Source of the DNA: UBA4717 sp002404395
GTDB taxonomy: Bacteria > Bacillota > Clostridia > Oscillospirales > CAG-272
NCBI GenBank assembly: GCA_937902275.1
Contig: CALFNW010000014.1
Location: forward strand, 1-11,874
Reading direction: 5' to 3'
DNA length: 11,874 bases
The position numbers and the translations under genes are program-made. The notes beneath the pieces are model-generated. The model was not told the origin of the DNA, ran no database searches, and worked only from the letters and a program-made list of their open reading frames with translations. Shown here piece after piece: positions 1-6,473 of this stretch (within the stretch, counting starts at the first letter, position 1; every line of letters starts with the position of its first letter).

Positions 1-209
1 GAAATTGCAGAAGCGAAGCACAAGACTTCACTTGTTTGAGACTGAGGCGGCTCAAAAAACAGCATGAATTTTTGCGTGTTAAATGCGGAAAAGCCATGCG
101 CGGCGCAGCGCCTCTCCGACAGCTCGGAGCGGTCAAAACGCTTGGGGGCGGGTGCGCTTGCGGCGCGTGTTTTCAGGGTATTTCCGACCGCGTTTTTGGC
201 GGTCACGTC
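1..209 (-). other. leader of a leftward transcript, no supported gene
   Basis: This stretch lies downstream, on the minus strand, of the promoter at 210-238. I see no convincing coding region. Small frames are open on both strands, including a minus-strand frame open to the window edge, but none has a ribosome binding site or a recognisable product. Read on the minus strand it can form three hairpins: 186-204 (6-bp perfect stem, 7-nt loop, right at the predicted 5' end), 114-129 (6-bp perfect stem, 4-nt loop) and 11-33 (8-bp stem with one G-T pair). It may be a long 5' leader or part of a small RNA; the gene it serves would be left of the window. Confidence 0.4.
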
Positions 210-238
210 ATTATATAACCGATTTGCGGCAAAGTCAA
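210..238 (-). promoter_or_regulatory. sigma-A promoter firing leftward
   Basis: On the minus strand a TTGACT -35 box (233-238) and a TATAAT -10 box (210-215) are separated by exactly 17 bp. Transcription would start near 203 and run out of the left edge. The match to the housekeeping consensus is close. No gene start with a ribosome binding site is seen within the next 200 nt. Confidence 0.7.
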
Positions 239-311
239 TACCGCATTTGAAATTATTTCAAAATCGTGATTTTTTACAAATTGCGTCTTTGAATATTGGA
301 ACAACTCACAA

Positions 312-340
312 TTGATTCGCACGGCGTTTTATGATATGAT
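312..340 (+). promoter_or_regulatory. upstream promoter of the PHP gene
   Basis: TTGATT (312-317) and TATGAT (335-340) are separated by 17 bp. Transcription would begin near 347, leaving a leader of about 85 nt before the PHP start at 433. Confidence 0.6.
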
Positions 341-367
341 ATTCGGATATAAGAAGCGATCTTTTAC

Positions 368-396
368 TTGCAATTTGAGCCGTTCCGTGATATATT
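368..396 (+). promoter_or_regulatory. second, downstream promoter of the PHP gene
   Basis: TTGCAA (368-373) and TATATT (391-396) are separated by 17 bp, downstream of the first promoter. The match is weaker than for the promoter at 312-340. If both work, the PHP gene has tandem start sites about 55 nt apart. Confidence 0.45.
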
Positions 397-432
397 ATAT
401 ATGTAAGCATTTCTGACGCGAAAGGATAGAAA

Positions 433-1179
433 ATGGAAACTTCAATTGTCGGACTCAAGGCTCGGCTTTCCGCCGAATACAAATACCGCACCGAGCTTCA
501 CGCGCATACCTTTCCGGTAAGCGGGTGCAGTCAGGTGTCGCCCGAACGCATGGCGGATATATACGCAAAGCGCGGCTACGACGGGCTTGCGCTGACCAAC
601 CACTTCCTGTGGGGCAAGGATAAAAACGTGCGTGAATACGTCGATTTTTTCATGAACGGCTATTATGAGACCGCCGCGGCGGCAGCGGAGCTGAAGCTTA
701 AGGTATATCTCGGCGCGGAGATACGCTTTACCGAGAATATCAACGATTATCTGGTATACGGAGCCGATCGCGAGGCACTTGAGGAGATATACGAGCTTTT
801 GCCGTTCGGTATCGAAAACTTTGCAAAGCGGCGCGGCGAGAGCGAGCGCTTAAGGCGGCTTGTGATCGTTCAGGCGCACCCGTTCCGCGACGGCATGACG
901 AGGATCGACGCGGGGCTTGTCGACGGCGTGGAGGGCTTCAACGTGCCGCCGCCGCAGAATTCGCGCAACGCGCTAGCAATGCGTTTTGCGCATGAAAACG
1001 AAGACCGCCTTCGTATAATCACGGCGGGCAGCGACTTCCACTACCCCGACCGCGGTTTTGAGGGACTTGCCGCGCTGAGGTCGAAAGCGCTTCCCGAGGA
1101 CACCTTTGAGCTTGCAGAGCTGCTCCGCTCGGGCGATTATCTGCTTGAAGTCGGCGAGCGGGCGATAATACTGCCTTGA
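433..1179 (+). CDS. PHP-domain metal-dependent phosphoesterase
   Basis: A 248-aa cytoplasmic protein of the PHP (polymerase and histidinol phosphatase) superfamily, whose members hydrolyse phosphoesters with a two- or three-metal centre. The expected ligands are present: H-A-H at residues 23-25, H57 in T-N-H (many relatives have T-D-H), E96 in G-A-E, H149 in Q-A-H-P-F, and D201 and H203 in S-D-F-H. The single-domain length resembles stand-alone PHP phosphoesterases rather than DNA polymerase. The ATG at 433 is preceded by AAAGGA with a 6-nt gap, which fixes the start. The gene has its own promoters and is followed by a terminator at 1329, so it appears monocistronic. The family assignment is firm. 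The substrate cannot be read from sequence; nucleotide, amino-sugar or histidinol phosphate are all possible. Confidence 0.9.
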   Translation: METSIVGLKARLSAEYKYRTELHAHTFPVSGCSQVSPERMADIYAKRGYDGLALTNHFLWGKDKNVREYVDFFMNGYYETAAAAAELKLKVYLGAEIRFTENINDYLVYGADREALEEIYELLPFGIENFAKRRGESERLRRLVIVQAHPFRDGMTRIDAGLVDGVEGFNVPPPQNSRNALAMRFAHENEDRLRIITAGSDFHYPDRGFEGLAALRSKALPEDTFELAELLRSGDYLLEVGERAIILP

Positions 1180-1180
1180 G

Positions 1181-1275
1181 GCGCAAAAAAGCAAACGCGA
1201 ACTTACGCGCCGCCGACGGCGCGGCTATCCGGGCGTGAAACCGAAGCTTCGCACGGGTGAGTTACGCTTTTGCGC
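1181..1275 (+). other. structured intergenic element after the PHP gene
   Basis: GCGCAAAA (1181-1188) can pair with TTTTGCGC (1268-1275), enclosing a perfect 7-bp hairpin (1206-1223, loop CCGA) and a weaker imperfect hairpin around 1229-1256. The result resembles a branched RNA fold of about 95 nt. No U-tract follows it, so it is not itself a terminator. It lies in the 312-nt gap between the PHP and SLH genes; the rest of that gap holds the terminator at 1329 and the promoter at 1411. I do not recognise the fold. Confidence 0.3.
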
Positions 1276-1328
1276 GCTGAATTTTTCTGCCGGTTAGGCA
1301 ATATACACAAAAAACAGACGTGATTTTT

Positions 1329-1375
1329 GACGGAAATCCCGAATTTTTCGGGATTTCCGTCTTTTGTGCTTTTTT
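1329..1375 (+). terminator. strong rho-independent terminator of the PHP transcript
   Basis: A perfect 15-bp stem (1329-1343 with 1347-1361) with a TTT loop is followed by a T-rich tract to 1375. It lies 150 nt past the PHP stop and 36 nt before the -35 box of the SLH gene, so it separates the two transcripts. Confidence 0.9.
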
Positions 1376-1410
1376 GCCTCAATAATTGAATAGTTTAAAA
1401 AAAACGAATA

Positions 1411-1439
1411 TTGATTTTTAAAACGGCAAATGGTAAAAT
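1411..1439 (+). promoter_or_regulatory. promoter of the SLH beta-helix gene
   Basis: TTGATT (1411-1416) and TAAAAT (1434-1439) are separated by 17 bp, with an extended -10 TG at 1431-1432. A 7-bp inverted repeat, ACGGCAA (1422-1428) and TTGCCGT (1459-1465), brackets the -10 box and predicted start site, and could be an operator or chance. The gene start follows at 1492 after AAAGGG (1479-1484). Confidence 0.65.
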
Positions 1440-1491
1440 AAAATATACGGTAGAGAGATTGCCGTAAAACTTTTGTGGAAAGGGAACAAAC

Positions 1492-4400
1492 ATGAAAAAC
1501 AGAATCATAGCGATCATGCTTTGCGCGCTCATGATAGTTACGGCACTGCCGATAGCTGTCTCGGCGGCGGGAGCGCCGGTCTACGAGTTTGACCTGTCGA
1601 CTGCCGATTCGGTCAAAAAGCTTGTGAACACGCACTTGCTTGCGAGCTTCGACGCGACCGAAGGTGCGATAGCATTCGCGAACAACAATACGCAGAAGTC
1701 CGACCAGGGCTTCACTCCCACTACTGCCGATGACGAAACCGGCACCGCAAACACCGACCTGCGTAAAGCGGCGGCAAATGCGCTCAAGGGAGCAAGATAT
1801 GTAGTTATTACATATAAAAATCAGACCGAAAACAAGTACGGTCAGATCCGCGGCGGAGAATCGCCGTTCTATAAGATGGGCACCGAAATGACCGCTTATG
1901 AGGACGTTATCGTTCCGACTCCGGACGGCGCTGCTTTCAGAACCGGCGGCGGACGTTACGAAGCGCCCTTCTGCCTCTATCCGTTCTCCTATATGCAGGA
2001 CGGAGCAAAGCTTTCGATGTCGGTCAGCAACAAGCTTTTCATCAAGAAGATCGCGGCGTACAGCACGCTTGACGACGCAAAGGCGGCTTGCGAAGCGAAT
2101 GTGACCGCAGGCGTTACCGCGGCTTATGCATACGCAGATCAGGATAAGCTTGCAAACGAGCTTGAAAACGACACCAGCATCTCGGATCTGCTTACCGATC
2201 TGATCAACAATCAGGGTAAGGGCGAGAGCGGCACGACGATCCCGACGGGCGATCCCGAAAAGTCGATCGTATACGACGGCTCGATGGACATGATCGAATG
2301 GAATTTCTCAAGCAAGGATCTCGTTACCAAGCACACGACCAATACGAACAACTTTTATGCTTCGTATGACGAGCTTACCCGTTCGATGAAATTTGCGCCG
2401 AAAAAAGACGGCGCCGCGGGCGACCAGGGTATCGTTGCGGCGTCGGACAAGAGCGAGGAAGCGATCGCTGTCCGCGAGCAGTTTGTCAAGAACATGGCTG
2501 CAAACTACAAGTACATGGTGCTCACCTACAAGAACGAGAGCAATGTCAATAAGATGATCCACCGCTATGTCGGCTCAAACGGCGAGGTGCGCGCCGAGAT
2601 CGCGCTCAAGTCGCGCGAGGAATGCGCCGACGCCTGGCAGAGAGTCGTTATCAACGCGACGGACGGAATGATCCTGCGCGCGGGTACCGGAACCAACACG
2701 AGCAACCTCTGCTTCTTCCCGCTTTCAGGCGAGGTCACGGTAGACGACGTGATATATTGGAAGTCGCTTGCATTCTTCAAGACCAAGGAGGCTGCCGAAA
2801 AGTATGCCGCTGAAGAGGTTGTGACCGCACCCGCCATGAGCGGAGCCGACCGTACCGACAAGCCGTTTATTTCGGGATACTCCGACTTCACCTTCAAGCC
2901 CGACGCAAATATGACCCGCGCCGAAGTGGCAGTCGTCATAACCAGACTGCTTACCGATGAAGCGTCGATCAAGGGCAAGTACACTTCGTCCTTCAGCGAT
3001 GTCGAAGCGGGCGCATGGTACTATGACAGTATCGCATATCTTGAAAGCCTCGGCTATCTTGCAAGCTACAGCGGCAGCTTCGCTCCCACTCAGCCGATAA
3101 CCAGAGCTGAATTTGTGGAGTTCGTATGCCGTATGAAAGCGCTTACCGCGACCGAAGAGGGAATAAGCTTCACGGACGTTGACGCGAGCCATCCGCGCTA
3201 TGCGTACATTGCGGCTGCGGCTTCAAACGCACTTGTCGGCGGATATCCCGACGGCAGCTTCAAGCCCGACGGTACGATCACCCGTGCGGAAGCCGTAAAG
3301 GTGCTGTGCACCGCGCTTGACAGAACTCCTACGCTTGACGGAATAAGTACCGTCGGTGCGGCAGGCTTCAAGGACATAAGCCGCGAGCATTGGGCATATC
3401 CTTATGTGATCGAAGCAGCGTTTGAGCACGAGCTTGTTGTGGACGAAGCCGGAGCCGAGATCTGGATCTCGGTCAAGGACGATAAGTTCTATCTTGAAAA
3501 GGCAAGCGATGAGTTTATCGCTTCGCTTGATACTGCGTTTGACGCGAGAGTGGCAAGCATACTTTCGACCGAGAGCGAATGGACGCTCGGCGAAAGCGGA
3601 CGCGTTGTCTACATTTCCATGAGCGACGGCGACGATACCGGCCTCGGCAGAAGCGCCGACAAGCCGATCAAGACGATCGAGCGGCTGAACTACATGGCTA
3701 AGAACAATGCGCTCAAAGCGGGCGATGTAGTCCTCTTCAAGCGCGGTGACGAATGGCACGAGAAGCTCACCTGCGTGGCGGGCGTTACCTACTCGGCATA
3801 CGGCGAAGGCGCGAAGCCGCGTATCCTCGGTTCGATCGAAGCCGACGACGCTTCGATGTGGCTTGCGACCGACAAGCCCAACCTCTATAAGCTCAACGCA
3901 GAGGTCGGATACGACAGAGACGTCGGAACCATCATCTTCAACGAAGGCGAAGCATACGGTATGCGCGTGCTCAAGCAGGAAGGTGAGAATCTGACGGTTG
4001 CGATCGGCGACAACGGACTCGTATCGAACGGACTTGAGACCTGGGATTTCCCGGTACAGGCATTTACCGATCAGAACGATCTTAACCATCACCTTGCATA
4101 CTATCACAATCACGATGAAAAAGCGGTCTACCTCTATTGCGAGGGCGGCAACCCCGGCGATGTATTCGATTCGATCGAGGTTTCGACCAAGGGCAATGTG
4201 GTGAGCGCAAAGTCAAACTGCGTGATCGACAACCTCTGCATCAAGTACGGCTCGTCTCACGGCGTCGGCGCCGGCTCTTGCGAAAACCTTACGGTACGTA
4301 ACTGCGAGATCGGTTGGATCGGCGGCGGCATACAGAATCTTGAGGGTCTTGTCAGATTCGGCAACGCGATCGAGATCTACGGCGAAGCCGACGGATATTA

Positions 4401-5010
4401 TGTATACAACAACTATGTATACCAAGCGTTCGACTGCGGACCGACCGTTCAGAGACAGGGCGATCTTGCGCTCGGTCAGACGGTCATCGAAAGAGACATA
4501 AAGATCTACGGAAACGCGATCGAAAAGTGCAACTCTCCGCTTGAAGTATGGCTCACTACGAACACCGAGCTGAGCGCAAACCGCTTTGCACTGCTTCAGA
4601 ACTGCTATCTGTACGATAACCTTTGCCGCAAGTCGGGTTACGGCTTCGGCGGATATATCCACCAGAAGAGCGACTACAATATGTTCTACGGCGGCGGTGC
4701 GACCAACGCGGTCTATGAAAACTGCTTCATTGAAAACAACACGATGTGGGATGTCAGAAAGTATCTCCAGAAGGCAACTCCGACTCACGTAGTCAACGGA
4801 AAGGGCTTCAATTGGAGGAACAATACGATCATCATGGCTTACGAGGGCCCGCTTGCACTGCTCGGCAACGATTACAGAAACGCAAAGGGCGGCATGGCGA
4901 AGTACACCTACGACAATGAAACGATCAAGAAACTGATCGCCGGCGGCGCATACGGCTTCAACCGCTTTATGTACACGCTGAAGCCCGGTCAGGCAGATCC
5001 CGCAAACTGA
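1492..5010 (+). CDS. secreted SLH-anchored protein with duplicated N-terminal module and parallel beta-helix
   Basis: A 1172-aa exported surface protein. Residues 1-25 form a signal peptide (basic start, hydrophobic core, cleavage near V-S-A). Residues about 29-209 and 264-440 are two related modules sharing a YKN motif, a DG.xxRxG-like stretch, a C-[LF]-[YF]-P-[FL]-S strand and a closing helix rich in Ala and Lys. SLH repeats occupy about 456-647 (half, full, full, half register), with GYxDxxFKPD and TRAE motifs. Residues about 705-1172 open with the usual beta-helix start (Y-I-S, G-R-S-A-D-K-P-I-K-T-I) and continue as right-handed parallel beta-helix, as in pectate-lyase-like and glycan-acting proteins. 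SLH repeats bind pyruvylated secondary cell-wall polymer, so the protein should sit on the outer wall. An extracellular polysaccharide substrate is inferred; no catalytic residues could be assigned. The start is fixed by AAAGGG 7 nt upstream. Terminators on both sides make it a single-gene unit. Confidence 0.9.
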   Translation: MKNRIIAIMLCALMIVTALPIAVSAAGAPVYEFDLSTADSVKKLVNTHLLASFDATEGAIAFANNNTQKSDQGFTPTTADDETGTANTDLRKAAANALKGARYVVITYKNQTENKYGQIRGGESPFYKMGTEMTAYEDVIVPTPDGAAFRTGGGRYEAPFCLYPFSYMQDGAKLSMSVSNKLFIKKIAAYSTLDDAKAACEANVTAGVTAAYAYADQDKLANELENDTSISDLLTDLINNQGKGESGTTIPTGDPEKSIVYDGSMDMIEWNFSSKDLVTKHTTNTNNFYASYDELTRSMKFAPKKDGAAGDQGIVAASDKSEEAIAVREQFVKNMAANYKYMVLTYKNESNVNKMIHRYVGSNGEVRAEIALKSREECADAWQRVVINATDGMILRAGTGTNTSNLCFFPLSGEVTVDDVIYWKSLAFFKTKEAAEKYAAEEVVTAPAMSGADRTDKPFISGYSDFTFKPDANMTRAEVAVVITRLLTDEASIKGKYTSSFSDVEAGAWYYDSIAYLESLGYLASYSGSFAPTQPITRAEFVEFVCRMKALTATEEGISFTDVDASHPRYAYIAAAASNALVGGYPDGSFKPDGTITRAEAVKVLCTALDRTPTLDGISTVGAAGFKDISREHWAYPYVIEAAFEHELVVDEAGAEIWISVKDDKFYLEKASDEFIASLDTAFDARVASILSTESEWTLGESGRVVYISMSDGDDTGLGRSADKPIKTIERLNYMAKNNALKAGDVVLFKRGDEWHEKLTCVAGVTYSAYGEGAKPRILGSIEADDASMWLATDKPNLYKLNAEVGYDRDVGTIIFNEGEAYGMRVLKQEGENLTVAIGDNGLVSNGLETWDFPVQAFTDQNDLNHHLAYYHNHDEKAVYLYCEGGNPGDVFDSIEVSTKGNVVSAKSNCVIDNLCIKYGSSHGVGAGSCENLTVRNCEIGWIGGGIQNLEGLVRFGNAIEIYGEADGYYVYNNYVYQAFDCGPTVQRQGDLALGQTVIERDIKIYGNAIEKCNSPLEVWLTTNTELSANRFALLQNCYLYDNLCRKSGYGFGGYIHQKSDYNMFYGGGATNAVYENCFIENNTMWDVRKYLQKATPTHVVNGKGFNWRNNTIIMAYEGPLALLGNDYRNAKGGMAKYTYDNETIKKLIAGGAYGFNRFMYTLKPGQADPAN

Positions 5011-5036
5011 CGCAAAATTTATAATTCCGTGCATTT

Positions 5037-5073
5037 GTGCGCGCCGCAGATCCTCTGCGGCGCGTGCTTTTTT
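5037..5073 (+). terminator. rho-independent terminator of the SLH beta-helix gene
   Basis: A GC-rich stem (5040-5050 with 5054-5064, extended to 5037 and 5067 by two G-T pairs and a G-C) with a TCC loop precedes six Ts (5068-5073). It lies 27 nt after the stop codon. Confidence 0.92.
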
Positions 5074-5136
5074 GTTCGAGGACGCGTTTGGGGGCGGCGG
5101 GCTGTTTGACGGCGTAAAATAATTTTCCCAAAACTA

Positions 5137-5165
5137 TTGACACGCGGCTCAAATTATGATATGAT
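5137..5165 (+). promoter_or_regulatory. strong promoter of the DUF3793-flavodoxin operon
   Basis: TTGACA (5137-5142, perfect -35) and TATGAT (5160-5165) are separated by 17 bp. The start site would be near 5172, giving a leader of about 107 nt that contains two hairpin-forming sequences before the first gene. Confidence 0.8.
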
Positions 5166-5177
5166 ACGACTGTACAC

Positions 5178-5212
5178 CGGTGCTGTCAAAGGCTTTACTT
5201 CTGACAGCGCCG
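5178..5212 (+). promoter_or_regulatory. leader hairpin 1
   Basis: CGGTGCTGTCA (5178-5188) can pair with TGACAGCGCCG (5202-5212): 11 bp with one G-T pair and a 13-nt loop. It begins about 6 nt after the predicted transcription start. No U-tract follows, so it is not a terminator. It may protect the 5' end or take part in regulation together with the palindrome at 5220. Confidence 0.5.
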
Positions 5213-5219
5213 ATAATTA

Positions 5220-5253
5220 AGCCGTGCAGTTAGCATATGCTAACTGCACGGCT
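5220..5253. promoter_or_regulatory. perfect 34-bp palindrome, probable operator or leader hairpin
   Basis: The two 17-bp arms (5220-5236 and 5237-5253) are exact reverse complements with no spacer; the centre reads GTTAGCATATGCTAAC. It lies 48-81 nt downstream of the predicted transcription start and 13 nt upstream of the GAGGAG ribosome binding site. The GTTAGC half-sites resemble, but do not match exactly, the boxes of iron-dependent DtxR/IdeR-type repressors; that reading is inference. As RNA it would fold into a very stable hairpin, but no U-tract follows, so it is not a standard terminator. Confidence 0.6.
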
Positions 5254-5278
5254 CGGGACTTGAAGTGAGGAGATCAAC

Positions 5279-5836
5279 TTGTCTGAAGAAATGATAATCA
5301 AGCACTGCTCGCCGACGCTTGCCGGGATAAAAACGGGGAATATGTTCACCTGCCCGTACAAGAGCGACGGGGAGCTGCGCGCTTCGCTGTGCACATGGAA
5401 TAAGGCGCTTGCCAAAAAAGGATTGCGTATCCTGCCGCTCAAATGCGCGGACGGAAAGGCGATCATCTACATATACCGCCGTTCAAGGCTTGCAAAAGAT
5501 CTGAGCGACAAGACGGTATGCGACATTCTCCGCGGCTTCGGGTATGACGATTGCACGCCCGAAAAGTGTGTCGCAAGGCTTAAAAAGCGTGTGTCTGACA
5601 GCACAGGCAGGGAGTTTCCGCACGAGATCGGGCTGTTTCTCGGATATCCGCCCGAGGATGTCCTCGGCTTTATCGAAAACAAAGCCGGACGCTTCAAGTG
5701 CGCGGGCGCGTGGAAGGTCTACGGCGACGCAAGCACCGCTGAAAAGGCCTTCGCAAGGTACAAAAAATGTACTGCACTCTATTGCAGGCAGTACGCAAAC
5801 GGCAGCACTGTCGAGCGGCTCACCGTAGCCCGCTGA
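5279..5836 (+). CDS. DUF3793 family protein
   Basis: A 185-aa soluble protein that I recognise as DUF3793, a family of unknown biochemical function in anaerobic Firmicutes. Family-like features are the opening H-C-S-P-T-L-A-G-I-K-T-G (residues 9-20), F-L-G-Y-P-P-E-D-V (120-128), W-K-V-Y-G-D (145-150) and Y-K-K-C-T (161-165). It has ten cysteines in 185 residues (10, 25, 38, 56, 81, 92, 97, 141, 164, 169), which suggests metal or redox chemistry but is not proof. There is no signal peptide or membrane helix. The start is TTG at 5279, chosen because GAGGAG lies 6 nt upstream and the conserved N-terminus follows at once; no ATG has an equal site. It is first in an operon with the flavodoxin gene 32 nt downstream. 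From memory, the family often occurs near ferrous-iron transport genes and flavodoxins; no iron transporter is in this window. Confidence 0.85.
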   Translation: MSEEMIIKHCSPTLAGIKTGNMFTCPYKSDGELRASLCTWNKALAKKGLRILPLKCADGKAIIYIYRRSRLAKDLSDKTVCDILRGFGYDDCTPEKCVARLKKRVSDSTGREFPHEIGLFLGYPPEDVLGFIENKAGRFKCAGAWKVYGDASTAEKAFARYKKCTALYCRQYANGSTVERLTVAR

Positions 5837-5868
5837 GACAGAAATAATTTGAGAAAGGATAATTGAAC

Positions 5869-6291
5869 ATGAGCAAGATAGCAGTAGTTTATTGGAGCGG
5901 CACGGGCAACACGGAGGCGATGGCGAACGCCGTTGCCGACGGAGCAAAGGCGGCGGGAGCCGAAGTCTCGGTATTCACGAGCGCGGAATTCGGCGCGGAT
6001 ATGGTCGATTCGTTTGACGCGATCGCTTTCGGCTGCCCGGCAATGGGAGCCGAAGTGCTTGAGGAGGACGAGTTCGCACCGATGTTTGAAGCCTGCGAGA
6101 GCAAGCTTTGCGGCAAGAAGCTCGGACTTTTCGGCTCTTACGGTTGGGGAGACGGCGAATGGATGCGCAATTGGGAGGAGACCTGCAGCTCCGACGGCGC
6201 GCTGATAGCCTGCGATCCGGTGATCTGCAACGAAACGCCGGACGATACCGCCCTGAGCGATTGCAAGGCTCTCGGCGCGGCGCTTGCATAA
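5869..6291 (+). CDS. flavodoxin, short-chain
   Basis: A 140-aa FMN-binding electron carrier of the cytoplasm; flavodoxins commonly replace ferredoxin when iron is scarce. The phosphate-binding loop S-G-T-G-N-T is at residues 10-15. The loops that sandwich the FMN ring are C-P-A-M-G-A-E (56-62) and G-S-Y-G-W-G-D-G-E-W-M (89-99), with W93 placed to stack on the ring. The length matches clostridial short-chain flavodoxins. The ATG at 5869 is preferred over the in-frame TTG at 5863, because GAAAGG (5853-5858) is 10 nt from the ATG and only 4 nt from the TTG. It is the second gene of the operon begun by the DUF3793 gene, and the bidirectional hairpin at 6400 ends the unit. The partner enzyme is not in the window. 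Confidence 0.95.
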   Translation: MSKIAVVYWSGTGNTEAMANAVADGAKAAGAEVSVFTSAEFGADMVDSFDAIAFGCPAMGAEVLEEDEFAPMFEACESKLCGKKLGLFGSYGWGDGEWMRNWEETCSSDGALIACDPVICNETPDDTALSDCKALGAALA

Positions 6292-6399
6292 AACCCAAAA
6301 CGCAAGATTTCCGGCGCGGGTTCCCGGGTAAGAAGCATAAGAGGCTTATATCTTCGGCTCAGCCATACCAAAAACGCGCGCCCCGGGCGTGCGTAAATG

Positions 6400-6457
6400 A
6401 AAAAGCACCGATACGTTTTCAAAGCTTTTCAGCTCCTGACGACGTATCGGTGTTTTT
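6400..6457. terminator. bidirectional terminator between convergent genes
   Basis: The arms 6401-6416 and 6442-6457 pair over 16 bp (one G-T) around a 25-nt loop. On the plus strand the stem runs into five Ts; on the minus strand the A-run at 6400-6404 becomes a T-run. It therefore fits as terminator for both the flavodoxin operon (stop at 6291) and the converging membrane-protein gene (stop at 6474). The loop is longer than usual, so efficiency is uncertain. Confidence 0.75.
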
Positions 6458-6473
6458 ATGCGGTTAGTTTATA

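Noticed and set aside
1..272. Minus-strand frame open from 272 to the window edge
   Set aside because: Its only usable start codons lack a ribosome binding site, and the -10 box of a good promoter lies inside it. It may be chance openness in GC-rich DNA, though a gene reaching in from the left cannot be excluded.
36..315. Small plus-strand frames at 36-218 and 64-315; the first begins with a short stretch recalling the N-terminus of RNase P protein
   Set aside because: The likeness covers only about 15 residues, then is lost; there is no ribosome binding site and the frames overlap each other and an antisense promoter.
3223..5034. Long open frames on the minus strand (3223-4113 and 4213-5034) inside the SLH beta-helix gene
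   Set aside because: They mirror the codon bias of the real plus-strand gene, have no ribosome binding sites and no recognisable motifs; the plus-strand product has clear SLH and signal-peptide features.
5220..5253. The 34-bp palindrome as a rho-independent terminator or attenuator
   Set aside because: No T-run follows on either strand, and no competing antiterminator pairing was found by eye.
6300..6395. Several short GC-rich hairpins after the flavodoxin gene as an RNA gene
   Set aside because: The stems are short and unrelated to any RNA family I know; the only convincing structure is the terminator at 6400-6457.
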